This document shows positions 1-8,167 of a stretch of DNA of 64,000 nucleotides, piece after piece. How positions within the stretch are numbered: position 1 is the stretch's first letter; each line of letters opens with the position of its first letter. Source of the stretch: Nordella sp. HKS 07. GTDB taxonomy: Bacteria > Pseudomonadota > Alphaproteobacteria > Rhizobiales > Aestuariivirgaceae. Where the stretch lies: NCBI RefSeq assembly GCF_011046735.1, contig NZ_CP049258.1, forward strand, positions 1,878,001 through 1,942,000, in the 5' to 3' direction. The notes beneath the pieces are model-generated. The model did no database searches. It was given only the letters and a program-made list of their open reading frames with translations, and was not told the DNA's origin. The position numbers and the translations under genes are program-made.

Positions 1-702
1 CTCAAGCGCCACGGCGAAGGAGAATGTTTCGTCGGAATAAGTGACCCGCATCTGCTCATTGTAGATATAGGACGGACCGAAGGTGCGCGTCGGCGCCGTG
101 GCGGCATAATAATCCCAGCTATACAGGAGCGTGGCGGTGGTGTCCTCAAAGCCGGCGAGGAGCCGCCAGTTGGGCGCGAAATCCCACCAGCCATACGCCT
201 TGTTCATGTGGGCGTCCTCGGAGTAATCCGAAAAATCGCCGCCGCCATTGGCCTGCAAACGAACATAGCCGCCAACCTCGCCGACCGCGGTCTGGGCCTT
301 GCCCATGATCACGAGACGGCCGCGATTGATGACATCGGCATTGGCGCCGCTGTCGAAGTCCGTATACATCACGGCGGTACGGATCTCGCCCGATATTGAG
401 ACTTCCGCCACGGGCGCAACATCGGCTGTCGGCAGTACCGAAATCGTGAAGCCCGAATCCTCGGGCACCGTGTCGTCCCGACTCTGGGGCGTGAAGTATC
501 TAAAATCGGCCTGGCCGTCGCGGATCGTCAGCAGACTGTAGCCTGACGGCAGCGCCGCTTTGGGCTGCGCCTCGAGCTGTGAGACCCGGTTCTGCAGAGC
601 TTCGAGCTCGACTTTGAGCGCCGAGAGATCATCTGCTTTTGCGACGGTTGCATTGAGAGCAACAGCACTGCCGGCCAGCAGAATGGAGGTCATGCTCCTC
701 AT
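1..702 (-). CDS. Outer-membrane porin, Porin_2 type (3' end outside window)
   Basis: The reverse strand from the ATG at 702 is open to the window edge, about 234 codons. The protein starts with a signal peptide (MRSMTSILLAGSAVAL, cleavage near AKA-DD). A short coiled-coil follows (LSALKVELEALQNRVSQLEA), then a beta-rich region with alternating aromatic and polar residues (ISGEIRTAVMY, RGRLVIMGKAQT, GGYVRLQANGGGD, YGWWDFAPNWRLLAGFED). An N-terminal helix before a barrel with 'GEIRTAV' and 'RGRL' strands is typical of rhizobial Porin_2 general porins. These form outer-membrane channels for small hydrophilic solutes. A GGAGGA-like Shine-Dalgarno lies just upstream of the ATG. The C-terminal barrel strands are not visible, so length cannot be compared with the family. 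Confidence 0.8.
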   Translation of the reverse strand, partial: MRSMTSILLAGSAVALNATVAKADDLSALKVELEALQNRVSQLEAQPKAALPSGYSLLTIRDGQADFRYFTPQSRDDTVPEDSGFTISVLPTADVAPVAEVSISGEIRTAVMYTDFDSGANADVINRGRLVIMGKAQTAVGEVGGYVRLQANGGGDFSDYSEDAHMNKAYGWWDFAPNWRLLAGFEDTTATLLYSWDYYAATAPTRTFGPSYIYNEQMRVTYSDETFSFAVALE

Positions 703-947
703 CGTGTCCTCCCCGAGGCGGCGGCCGCACGCGGCACCGCTTTGAATCACGATGGCGAGATCATGATCCGCTGTGCGGTGCAATACAATCAGACGACACA
801 ACGGAAGGGTGCAAATTATATCGAATGTGTTATTTCGGTTACACTTCGCCCAGCCCGACGTTAATCCTTTGTTAGGCCCCATGATCCGGGGCGCACGGTG
901 ACGTCGCGCCCGGAAGGCTCATTACGCAAGCGTCAATGGTGAGGTCG

Positions 948-2063
948 TCAACCTTGCGTCGTGCGGGATATCGTCTCTTTCATGCGCGCATCGAGCACGT
1001 CCCAATTCGGCCCGAAGATGGTCCAGCCCTCGAGACTGAAGAGCTTGAACATGCGGTTCATGTCGTCATTCGACTTCGGATAGTTCGGCCAATGCGCCGG
1101 CACTTCCAAATCCGAGCGTGCCATGAAGTCGGTCGCCACATTGAGGAAGCTCTGCTGCGTCTCCTTCTCGAGCAGATAGTTCATGAACAGATCGGCGAGC
1201 TCGCCATGTTTCGTGCCGCGCACCTTCATGAACCAGTTGGTGTAGGAGGCCGTACCCTCAGTGGGGATGGCAGCCTCAAACTCGCTGCCATGATCCTTCA
1301 TAAAGCCATAGGCGTCGGACGAATACATCATCGCCACCTGCGCCTCGTCCTGCAGCATGAGATTGGAGAGCTCGGCGCCATCCTTGTACCATTTCGCCAT
1401 CTTGAGCTTCTCGAGCTCGAGGAAGAGCGGCTCCATGTCGGCGGGCTTCTGGAACACTTCATCGATGCCCGGCATCTTGTCGGAAAGAATGGCCGGGATG
1501 CACAGGTCCCAGTAGAAGGCGGCGGCGTCCATCGTAGTCTTGCCGCGCAGTTTCTCGTCCCAGAAATTCTTCCAGCTGTCGGGCTTGAAGCCGGTGCTCT
1601 TGGCGGTCAGCATCCATAGCGAGCCGCCACCGAAAGGAATGCCGTATTTCCTTGCATCGCCGCGCAGATCGTCGAACCACGGGAAGACGGCGTCGAGACC
1701 CTTGATCTTGCTGCGGTCGGTCTCGAGGAAGAGCTTCTCGGCGAGCCCCGCCGCGGTCGTATATTCGTCCGCGATGGTGAGGTCGAAGGGCGGGTTGTCG
1801 GCGGGCGCGGCGACGATCTGCGCCACCATCTGGTCCCAGCCGCCGACCGTCTCGGCCTTGGTGCCGTATTTCTCATTGAAGGGCTTGATCACCGCCTCGC
1901 GGAAATTGAGCTCGTGATTGCCCGACCAGGAGACGACGATCAGGCTCTCATCCTTGAAGGCGTCCTGTGCCGAGGCGACCGGCGCGCGCCCGATGATGGC
2001 AGGCGCCATCACGGCGGCCGAGGCCCCGAGCTTCATCACGCTGCGGCGATTCAATTTCCTCAT
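948..2063 (-). CDS. ABC transporter substrate-binding protein (spermidine/putrescine-like), Tat-exported
   Basis: A 371-residue periplasmic binding protein of the extracellular solute-binding family 1. The N-terminus MRKLNRRSVMKLGASAAVM has a twin-arginine motif followed by a hydrophobic stretch and an ASA-QD cleavage site, so Tat export is likely. The body (SLIVVSWSGNHELNFREA; PPFDLTIADEYTTA; GIPFGGGSLWMLTAKSTGF) resembles the PotD/iron(III)-like cluster. It would deliver a small organic cation or acid to a membrane permease, but no permease or ATPase gene lies next to it in the window. It is transcribed away from the FAD oxidoreductase/GntR pair, with a 309-base AT-rich gap that probably holds both promoters, so the ligand may be linked to that oxidoreductase's substrate. 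That link is inference. Confidence 0.82.
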   Translation of the reverse strand: MRKLNRRSVMKLGASAAVMAPAIIGRAPVASAQDAFKDESLIVVSWSGNHELNFREAVIKPFNEKYGTKAETVGGWDQMVAQIVAAPADNPPFDLTIADEYTTAAGLAEKLFLETDRSKIKGLDAVFPWFDDLRGDARKYGIPFGGGSLWMLTAKSTGFKPDSWKNFWDEKLRGKTTMDAAAFYWDLCIPAILSDKMPGIDEVFQKPADMEPLFLELEKLKMAKWYKDGAELSNLMLQDEAQVAMMYSSDAYGFMKDHGSEFEAAIPTEGTASYTNWFMKVRGTKHGELADLFMNYLLEKETQQSFLNVATDFMARSDLEVPAHWPNYPKSNDDMNRMFKLFSLEGWTIFGPNWDVLDARMKETISRTTQG

Positions 2064-2300
2064 CGTTTCCTCCTTTTTTTGAATCTATGCCCCTTTATGG
2101 ATCAGCCCAGCCGTCTTGTCGCTTGGTCGCATTACGAATGTCGAGTAGGTCGCGTCCTTCGACCGAGGCGCGATGCGCTTGCGCCGGAGTGGCAGCATCA
2201 CCGCCGGGGCTCGCCTCATATTGCCTGGACATGGTGGCGGCCATCGCTCCCCGCTCCGGGCAAAGCGCGCCGGAAACATGAGGACGAACTCTATTATCCA

Positions 2301-2329
2301 ATATAAGATTATCAATAATATCGTATATA
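2301..2329. promoter_or_regulatory. Imperfect AT-rich inverted repeat, candidate GntR operator
   Basis: The gap 2064-2372 between the divergent binding-protein and oxidoreductase genes holds an AT-rich stretch that stands out from the GC-rich surroundings. Within it ATATAAGATTAT and ATAATATCGTATAT form an imperfect inverted repeat. FCD-type GntR regulators bind such palindromes, and a GntR gene is in the adjacent operon. Autoregulation and control of both directions is an inference. No clear -35/-10 pair is seen. Confidence 0.35.
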
Positions 2330-2372
2330 GGAAGCTCGCTACTTTTGTCTCCCCTCCTAGAAAGTGTGTCTC

Positions 2373-3554
2373 ATGGAATCTTCAACCGGCATCGAAAGGG
2401 CTGATGTTGTCGTCATCGGCGCCGGGATTATCGGCCTCGCCGTGGCGCGCGCCCTGGCCTTGGCCGGCCGCGACGTGCTGGTGCTGGAAACGCGCAATGC
2501 CATCGGCACCGAGACGAGCTCGCGCAATTCCGAGGTCGTTCACGCCGGGATCTACTACCCGCAAGGGTCTCTGAAGGCGCGGCTATGCGTGCTCGGCCGC
2601 CAGCTGCTCTATCAGTATTGCGACGAGCGCCGCATCGCCCACCGGCGCCTTGGCAAGCTGATCGTCGCGGCGCGCGCCGATGAGGTCGCGGCATTGCGCG
2701 CTCTTCAGGATTTCGCGCGCCGCAACGGCGTTGACGATCTGGTCTGGCTCGACCGGCAGGAGCTCCAGGCGCGTGAGCCCGCGCTCTCCGGCGAAGCCGC
2801 GCTGTTCTCGCCCTCGACCGGCATCGTCGATATTCATGAGCTGATGCTGTCCTACCGCGGCGATCTCGAGAATCACGGTGGCGTGGTCGCCTTCAGCTCC
2901 GAGGTCCTGTCCGCGCAAGCGACGAACCAGGGCTTCCGCCTCGCGGTCGACAGCGGCGGGCCTTTCGAACTTCTGTGCCGAAGTCTCGTCAATTGTGCCG
3001 GGCTTGGCGCGCAAAAAGTGGCCCAGCGCATCGACGGCCTGCCTGAGGCCTCGATCCCGAAACTGCGTCTCGCCAAGGGCAATTACTTCCGCCTGGCGCA
3101 GAAGGCGCCGTTCCGGCACCTCATCTATCCGATGCCGACGCAGGGGGGCCTGGGCGTCCATCTCACCCTCGATCTCGGTGGCCAGGCGCGTTTCGGCCCG
3201 GATGTCGAATGGGTGGACAGCATCGATTATAAAGTGAGTGATGCGCGCCGGGCGGAGTTCGAGGCTTCGATCCGGCAATACTGGCCGTCTCTGCCGGCGG
3301 ACGCGATCTTCCCCGATTATTGCGGCATCAGGCCCAAGCTGCATGGGCCCGGTGAGCCGGCGGCGGATTTCGTCATCCAGGGCGAGGCGGTGCATGGCGT
3401 GCCGGGGCTCATCAATCTCTACGGCATCGAATCGCCGGGCCTCACCTCTTCGCTCGCCATCGCCGAGCATGTCGCTCAAACCATCGCGGGGCGGACAAGC
3501 TTTCAGGAAACACTTAGTCTGACGCACGCCGAGGCGAGAAAGGCGGCGTCCTGA
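2373..3554 (+). CDS. FAD-dependent oxidoreductase, L-2-hydroxyglutarate oxidase (LhgO)-like
   Basis: A 393-residue flavoprotein of the DAO family. The Rossmann dinucleotide motif GAGIIGLAVARALALAGRDV is near residues 15-35, followed by ETSSRNSEVVHAGIYYPQG, the segment typical of LhgO/YgaF-like 2-hydroxyacid oxidases, and by 'GTE'-type flavin contacts. The C-terminus has PDYCGIRPKL and IESPGLTSSLAIAEHVA, the conserved closing part of the flavin site. Enzymes of this group oxidise L-2-hydroxyacids or related compounds and pass electrons to the quinone pool or oxygen. A GTG at 2364 is an alternative start; the ATG at 2373 was preferred because it directly precedes the usual N-terminus. The stop overlaps the start of the GntR gene by one base (TGATG), so the two are translationally coupled. 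True substrate unknown. Confidence 0.82.
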   Translation: MESSTGIERADVVVIGAGIIGLAVARALALAGRDVLVLETRNAIGTETSSRNSEVVHAGIYYPQGSLKARLCVLGRQLLYQYCDERRIAHRRLGKLIVAARADEVAALRALQDFARRNGVDDLVWLDRQELQAREPALSGEAALFSPSTGIVDIHELMLSYRGDLENHGGVVAFSSEVLSAQATNQGFRLAVDSGGPFELLCRSLVNCAGLGAQKVAQRIDGLPEASIPKLRLAKGNYFRLAQKAPFRHLIYPMPTQGGLGVHLTLDLGGQARFGPDVEWVDSIDYKVSDARRAEFEASIRQYWPSLPADAIFPDYCGIRPKLHGPGEPAADFVIQGEAVHGVPGLINLYGIESPGLTSSLAIAEHVAQTIAGRTSFQETLSLTHAEARKAAS

Positions 3555-4228
3555 TGCAAACCGTTTCCGAAAGGCAGATGCCGGAACTGGCCGAAAAGAT
3601 CAGGGAAGCCATCATCTTCGGACGTCTGCGACCGCGCGAGCGTCTGGTCGAGGACGATCTCATCGAGCGCTATGGGGCGACCCGTCATATCGTGCGCTCC
3701 GCCATGGTGTCGCTCGAGCAGATGGGCCTTGTGACGCGAAGGCCCAATCGCGGCTATGTGGTGCGCGACTTCTCCGTCGAGGAGGTCAATGAGCTTTATG
3801 AGATGCGCGCCATCCTGCAGGCGGAAGCGGCGCGCCGCGTGCCGATGCCGGCACCCCCTGCCCTGTTGAGCCGGCTCGAGGAGATCCATGCGGAGTATTC
3901 GCGCTCCGTCGACGCGCTCGATCTGAAGCGCACCACCGAGCTCAACAATCTATTCCACGAGGTGCTCTACGGCGCCTGCAACAACCGCTATCTGGCCGAG
4001 ATGATCGAGCATTTCTGGTCGCGCACCACGGCGATCCGCTGCTATGCGATCGGCGACCCGCAGATGCTCGACCAGTCGCGCCTCGAGCACCGCGCCATCC
4101 TCGATGCGCTGGCCCGCGGCGACCGCGCGACTTTCGTGACGCTCTGCGTCAACCATATCTATCCGGCGCTTGAAGCCTACAAACGCGCCCATGGCGGCTG
4201 GCAGGCGACAGCGCGGCTGGCGGTGTAG
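3554..4228 (+). CDS. GntR-family transcriptional regulator, FCD domain
   Basis: A 224-residue regulator. The N-terminal winged helix (LAEKIREAIIFGRLRPRERLVEDDLIERYGATRHIVRSAMVSLEQMGLVTRRPNRGYVVRDF is its span, residues about 8-75) shows the GntR signature, including RPRERL and the N-R-G-Y-V wing. The C-terminal all-helical FCD ligand domain (VEEVNELYEMRAILQAEA ... LNNLFHEVLYGACNN ... EHRAILDALARGD) follows, with the D-x4-x-H/H metal-type histidines of the family. It overlaps the oxidoreductase gene by one base, so it probably senses that enzyme's substrate and controls the operon and perhaps the divergent binding-protein gene. A 7-bp hairpin immediately follows the stop. Confidence 0.88.
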   Translation: MQTVSERQMPELAEKIREAIIFGRLRPRERLVEDDLIERYGATRHIVRSAMVSLEQMGLVTRRPNRGYVVRDFSVEEVNELYEMRAILQAEAARRVPMPAPPALLSRLEEIHAEYSRSVDALDLKRTTELNNLFHEVLYGACNNRYLAEMIEHFWSRTTAIRCYAIGDPQMLDQSRLEHRAILDALARGDRATFVTLCVNHIYPALEAYKRAHGGWQATARLAV

Positions 4229-4248
4229 GCGTAGCTTATCCGCTACGC
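4229..4248 (+). terminator. Hairpin directly after the GntR gene
   Basis: GCGTAGC and GCTACGC form a perfect 7-bp stem with a six-base loop beginning at the stop codon of the GntR gene. No T-run follows, so it is at best a weak intrinsic terminator or an RNA-stabilising hairpin. Confidence 0.35.
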
Positions 4249-4477
4249 TGCATTGCCTGCATTGCGACACGCAAGGTCGAGACCGGCCAGATCGCCACGG
4301 CATAGCCCGGGGCGGCAAACTCGCCGGCCGGGCTCTGCGGTGCGCGCCCACTCGCCCAACGGCTTCACGCGCGCCCGCTACATGCTTGATCAATAGGCAT
4401 TACCTGACCTATTCTCACGCCCACGGGGTACTACCGGGCGCGGGGACGGCATCGCCGAGCTTAGGAGGTTGTCGCTT

Positions 4478-5914
4478 TTGCGCTTGACGATCGAGTCACG
4501 CCTTTCTGCGTTCCCGCTCGCGGACAAGATTCCGAATCTATTGCTGGTGCTCCCGCTCTTTGCCGCATTGCTGGTCGGCACCGTGCGGCCGGCCTCTGCG
4601 TTGGGCCCCAGCGACATGCACCCGATCCTCCTGGCAACTTGGCACCTCAACTACGGCTCGGTGCTGTTCACGCTCGCCATTCTGTTCGGCCTTTCCTACC
4701 TCGTCTTCAAATTTTATCGCGAGGTGAAAAGCCGCCGCCTGGCCGAGCTGGCCGCCAATGACAGCCGTGATCAGATCGAGATCTCCGTGGTCGCCGCCAA
4801 TCTGGGTTTGTGGGACTGGGACCCGGCGACCGACATGGTCTGGACCTCGGACCACTGCCGCAAAATGCTGGGGCTCGAAGGGGGCCCCACCATGTTGCGC
4901 GACGAATTCCTCGACTGCCTGCAAGGCGAGGAACGGGCGCTGGCCGAGGCGCGCATGACGGAGGCCATGCTCACCGGCAAACCATGCGAGGCGGAATACA
5001 GCTTTGTTCAGCCCGACGGCACAGCGCACTGGGTCGCCTCGCGGGCGACGCCGCGCAGCCGGCGCGGCGGCAAGCCGGACCATCTTCTGGGCGTGCTGAT
5101 GGACATCACCTCGCGCAAGCAGGCCGAGCAGGAGGCCGTCGAGCAGCGCAAGCAGCTCACCCATCTGACCCGCGTCTCGGTCCTGGGCGCGCTGTCCGGC
5201 GCTCTCGCCCACGAACTCAACCAGCCGCTGACTGCCATCCTCAGCAACGCCCAGGCGGCCCGGCGCATTCTCTCACACAAGCGCTACGACATCGAAGAGA
5301 TCCGCCAGATCCTCGAAGACATCGTGGCCGACGATATGCGCGCCGGGGACATCATCACCCATCTGCGTTCGCTGTTGCGCAAGGACGAGATGATGCGGCG
5401 TCCAGTCGACATGAACAAGATCATCGATGGAGTGCTCGCCTTCTCCAAGAGCGATCTCGCTCTCCGGGGCGTGCGCGTCACCAAGGATTTCTGCGAGGAT
5501 TGCGCCCTCATCGACGGCGATCCGGTCCAGTTGCAGCAGGTGGTGCTTAATCTTTTCGTCAATGCGGGCGAGGCAATGAGCCAGACACCCGCCGCCGGGA
5601 AATCCCTTCATATCGTGACGGAGAAGACCAAGGACGGCAAGCTCCGCGTTTCCGTCACCGACACTGGTGAGGGTATTTCGGAAAGCAGCCTGCAGTTCCT
5701 GTTCGAGCCCTTCCACACCACGAAGGCGCTGGGCCTGGGCCTCGGCCTACCGATATGCAACTGGATCATCATGGCACATGGCGGCCGGCTCTTCGCCCAG
5801 GGCAATCCGGGCGGTGGCGCGACCTTCGCCTTTGAGCTACCATTGCCCACGGAGACGGCAACGGCGGCAAAGGTGACTGATGAGGACACAGAGTCCTCTC
5901 GTGTATTTGGTTGA
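4478..5914 (+). CDS. PAS-domain sensor histidine kinase (FixL-type transmitter)
   Basis: A 478-residue membrane kinase. Two hydrophobic segments lie near residues 19-42 and 59-80, giving a very short periplasmic loop. A PAS fold follows (VVAANLGLWDWDPATDMVW ... LLGVLMDITSRKQAE), then the HisKA dimerisation helix with the phosphoacceptor His in GALAHELNQPLTAILSN (about residue 245), and the HATPase domain (VVLNLFVNAGEAM, DTGEGI, GLGLGLPI). Start choice: AGGAGG at 4463-4468 directly abuts a TTG at 4469, too close to initiate there, but sits nine bases before the TTG at 4478. The transmitter is strikingly similar to that of the kinase at 8859-11186. The 3' end overlaps the response-regulator gene by 35 bases, so the two form a two-component pair. 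The signal sensed is unknown. Confidence 0.88.
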   Translation: MRLTIESRLSAFPLADKIPNLLLVLPLFAALLVGTVRPASALGPSDMHPILLATWHLNYGSVLFTLAILFGLSYLVFKFYREVKSRRLAELAANDSRDQIEISVVAANLGLWDWDPATDMVWTSDHCRKMLGLEGGPTMLRDEFLDCLQGEERALAEARMTEAMLTGKPCEAEYSFVQPDGTAHWVASRATPRSRRGGKPDHLLGVLMDITSRKQAEQEAVEQRKQLTHLTRVSVLGALSGALAHELNQPLTAILSNAQAARRILSHKRYDIEEIRQILEDIVADDMRAGDIITHLRSLLRKDEMMRRPVDMNKIIDGVLAFSKSDLALRGVRVTKDFCEDCALIDGDPVQLQQVVLNLFVNAGEAMSQTPAAGKSLHIVTEKTKDGKLRVSVTDTGEGISESSLQFLFEPFHTTKALGLGLGLPICNWIIMAHGGRLFAQGNPGGGATFAFELPLPTETATAAKVTDEDTESSRVFG

Positions 5915-6539
5915 TGACGATCCCTCGGTTCTGCGCGCCGTGAAACGCCTGCTTACGGCCGGAGGCTTCGACACCAGGGCCTATAGCGATCCGGCCCTTT
6001 TCCTCGCCGAGCACAATCCGTCGGCGCCGGGCTGCATCCTGCTCGACATGGCGCTGCCAGGCCTGAGCGGCGTCGACGTGCAAAGACGGCTTGCCGCCGC
6101 ACATCACCGCCAGCCGGTCATCTTCATTTCCGGTGCAAGCGACGTGCCGGCTACGGTGACGGCGATGAAGGGTGGCGCTGCGGATTTTCTCATCAAGCCC
6201 TTCGACGAAACCGACCTCCTGCGGGCGGTGCGCCAGGCCATCGAGCGCAACGCGACCGAACGCGCCGCCGACGCGGAATTCAGCGACATCACGGCGCGGA
6301 TCAACGAACTTACGCCGCGTGAGCGGGCGGTGTTCTTCCGCGTCATCGCCGGACGCCTCAACAAGCAGATCGCCGCCGATCTGCGGATCGTCGAGAAGAC
6401 GGTCAAGGTGCACCGCGCCCGCGTGATGAAGAAAATGGGCGTGCGCACGCTCGCCGAGCTGGTGCGGCTCGCCTACAAACACGGTCTCGCCGACGAGGCG
6501 GAGAGCCGATCCGCGTCAGAAGGTGGAGGCGGCGCCTGA
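5880..6539 (+). CDS. FixJ-family response regulator (receiver + LuxR-type HTH)
   Basis: A 219-residue DNA-binding response regulator. The receiver domain (residues 5-120) has the acidic pocket VDDD, phosphoacceptor Asp56 in CILLDMALPG, the Thr/Ser-type ISG and the KP lysine in LIKPFDE. The C-terminal HTH (LTPRERAVFFRVIAGRLNKQ ... EKTVKVHRARVMKKMGVRTL) is the standard FixJ/NarL form. It starts inside the kinase gene (ATG at 5880, 35-base overlap), so the kinase and regulator are made together. A paralogue lies at 8167-8796. It is a candidate for binding the repeated GGTCCA motif found at five places between 8.1 and 19.7 kb; that link is inference. Confidence 0.92.
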   Translation: MRTQSPLVYLVDDDPSVLRAVKRLLTAGGFDTRAYSDPALFLAEHNPSAPGCILLDMALPGLSGVDVQRRLAAAHHRQPVIFISGASDVPATVTAMKGGAADFLIKPFDETDLLRAVRQAIERNATERAADAEFSDITARINELTPRERAVFFRVIAGRLNKQIAADLRIVEKTVKVHRARVMKKMGVRTLAELVRLAYKHGLADEAESRSASEGGGGA

Positions 6540-6674
6540 TATCGGGCCGTGCTCGACGACATCGAAGGTGAAGTCGTTCTGCTCGTAGTCGGCGGCGAGG
6601 GCGCGATAGCCGGTGACCGGCTGACGCTGATCCGGGTCTTCGAGACATCGCGGGAGCTGGGCTATCCACCGCAT
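6516..6674 (-). pseudogene. 52-codon antisense ORF, possible C-terminal remnant of a lost gene
   Basis: On the reverse strand an ATG at 6674 opens 52 codons ending at 6516, too short for ordinary gene calling. Its second half (VTGYRALAADYEQNDFTFDV, then VEHGPISGAASTF) uses the high-GC3 codons of neighbouring real genes and reads like a folded domain's tail rather than a shadow. It runs 24 bases into the 3' end of the convergent response regulator. I do not recognise the family. It could be the remaining tail of a gene whose front was deleted, or chance. Confidence 0.35.
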
Positions 6675-6789
6675 TAGGGATTGCGAGTGTCTCGCTTAGG
6701 CTTTGGGATCGTAAAATCCTACGAATACTGCTATGCTCAACGCGTGGGGGGCTAATTGCGTTGTATTATCCAGCATGGAGGAAGCGGGC

Positions 6790-7578
6790 ATGCTGAAGAA
6801 AATCGGGCTAGTTACTATTGTCGTGAGTGGCATGGCCGGTCTGGCAAATGCAGCCGACCTTCCGCCCGTAGAGTCCGATTGGGTGTTCACATTAGCACCC
6901 TACGGGTGGGCCATCGGAGTTAATGGCAATGCTACGGTGGGCCGCTTACCACCAGAAGTAGAGTTTGACGTCGATTTCAGCCAGATCCTGAACCACTTAG
7001 CCGCGCCGCCTGTGATGTTCGTGGGAGAGGCCCGCAATGGCCGCTTCAGCATTGGCAGCGATCTCATTTGGGCAAAATTGTCGGATAATGTGCAGACTCC
7101 GAGGGGTTTCTTTGCCAGGGACGTGGAAGGAACCTTAGAGATTGCTTCGCTGACAGGCATAGGCGGTTATAGCCTGTGGTACGGCGATGGCGGCAATCTT
7201 GATGTGGTCGCTGGCGCGAGGATGTGGTCAGTGGACATTGGTCTGGACATCAAGGGTGAACGCGGCCTGCTTGACGACCTGCTTGGCGGCCACTCCTTTG
7301 GTCGCGGTGACACCTGGGTCGATCCCGTCGTCGGCCTCAAGGGCCGTGCCAATATCAATGAGAATTTCTATCTGGCCGGCTGGGGGTTGATCGGCGGTTT
7401 TGACGTGTCCGATGACAAATTGATGTGGGATGTTATGGGAACCGTCGGATATGATTTCAACGACTTGTTCTCAATGACACTCGGCTATCGTAGCATGGGT
7501 CTCGACTACAGAAGAAACGATCTTGCAATAGATGCCGAATTCTCCGGTCCGCTGATTGGTTTCGTATTCAATTTTTAG
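6790..7578 (+). CDS. Outer-membrane beta-barrel protein, unknown role
   Basis: A 262-residue exported protein. The start at 6790 was chosen over an upstream in-frame ATG at 6733 because a GGAGGAAG-type ribosome site lies seven bases before it and the protein then begins with a proper signal peptide (MLKKIGLVTIVVSGMAGLANA-AD). The mature part shows alternating beta strands and ends in FSGPLIGFVFNF, a C-terminal aromatic typical of outer-membrane insertion. Strands such as WVFTLAPYGWAIGVNGNATV and GTVGYDFNDLFSMTLGYRSM support a barrel. Codon use is less GC-rich than in the neighbours, hinting at a separate origin. No specific family is assigned; it has no visible partner gene. Confidence 0.75.
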   Translation: MLKKIGLVTIVVSGMAGLANAADLPPVESDWVFTLAPYGWAIGVNGNATVGRLPPEVEFDVDFSQILNHLAAPPVMFVGEARNGRFSIGSDLIWAKLSDNVQTPRGFFARDVEGTLEIASLTGIGGYSLWYGDGGNLDVVAGARMWSVDIGLDIKGERGLLDDLLGGHSFGRGDTWVDPVVGLKGRANINENFYLAGWGLIGGFDVSDDKLMWDVMGTVGYDFNDLFSMTLGYRSMGLDYRRNDLAIDAEFSGPLIGFVFNF

Positions 7579-7726
7579 GGCGCCTACTGGATCGTCAGTT
7601 CTCAATCATGCTTCGCCGGGTCGCGGCCCAATCGAATTTGTCAGAGAACTCACGCTACCAATCGACTCGACATTGAAGCGCGTCCAAAGGCCGGACTCGA
7701 TCAGCAGCAGCAAATAATCGGGCATC

Positions 7727-8116
7727 CTAATTTCGGACCTTTGCCGGCCGGGCGAGCTTGCGCAGCTGCGCGATGAGCAGGCGTCCCTCGACCGGCTTCG
7801 CCAGATAGGCGCGCGCGCCCAGCGCCATGGCCTCCTCGCGGGCAAGCGGGCTGTCATGTCCGGTAATGACGATCACCGGCACGGTCGACTTGGACTTGGC
7901 AAGATGCCGCTGCACATCGAGTCCGCTGAGACCCGGCATGTGCATGTCGAGAATGACGCAACTCGGCTCCCCCGACGCCAGCGCCTCCAGGAACTCGGCG
8001 CCCGACGAATAGGATACCGCCTCGAGAGCCGCTGCGTTCAACAGTCGCCTGAGCGCCTGACGGACCGCCGCGTCGTCATCCACTATGGCGATGCGATCCT
8101 TGATCTTCACCATCAT
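7727..8116 (-). CDS. Single-domain (receiver-only) response regulator
   Basis: A receiver domain of about 129 residues with no output domain. It has the acidic pair in IVDDDAAVRQALRRLL, phosphoacceptor Asp57 in CVILDMHMPGLSG, the VIVITGHDS segment and the YLAKPVE lysine. It is closely related to the receiver-only protein at 16690-17103 (shared DVQRHLAK, VIVITGHDSP, KPVE). A TTG 18 bases upstream is a possible earlier start; the ATG at 8116 was preferred. Lacking a DNA-binding domain, it may act as a phosphate sink, a phosphorelay shuttle or a protein-protein switch for the two nearby kinases. A GGTCCA motif sits 35 bases upstream of the start, as it does for the paralogue. Confidence 0.88.
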   Translation of the reverse strand: MMVKIKDRIAIVDDDAAVRQALRRLLNAAALEAVSYSSGAEFLEALASGEPSCVILDMHMPGLSGLDVQRHLAKSKSTVPVIVITGHDSPLAREEAMALGARAYLAKPVEGRLLIAQLRKLARPAKVRN

Positions 8117-8150
8117 CCGATACCGCGTAGGCAAATCCGATCCCGGGCGA

Positions 8151-8167
8151 TAGATGGACCTAGGGCC
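8151..8167 (-). promoter_or_regulatory. Shared GGTCCA motif, site 1 (upstream of receiver-only regulator)
   Basis: Read on the reverse strand this is GGCCCTAGGTCCATCTA, 35 bases before the receiver gene at 8116. It matches site 4 (16637-16655) at all but one of 17 positions. It is one of five oriented copies of a motif with core YTWGGTCCAWCT within 11.5 kb. Confidence 0.5.

Noticed and set aside
6690-6735. Sixth GGTCCA-type site before the outer-membrane barrel gene
   Set aside because: GGCTTTGGGATC shares only the left part of the motif and lacks GGTCCA.
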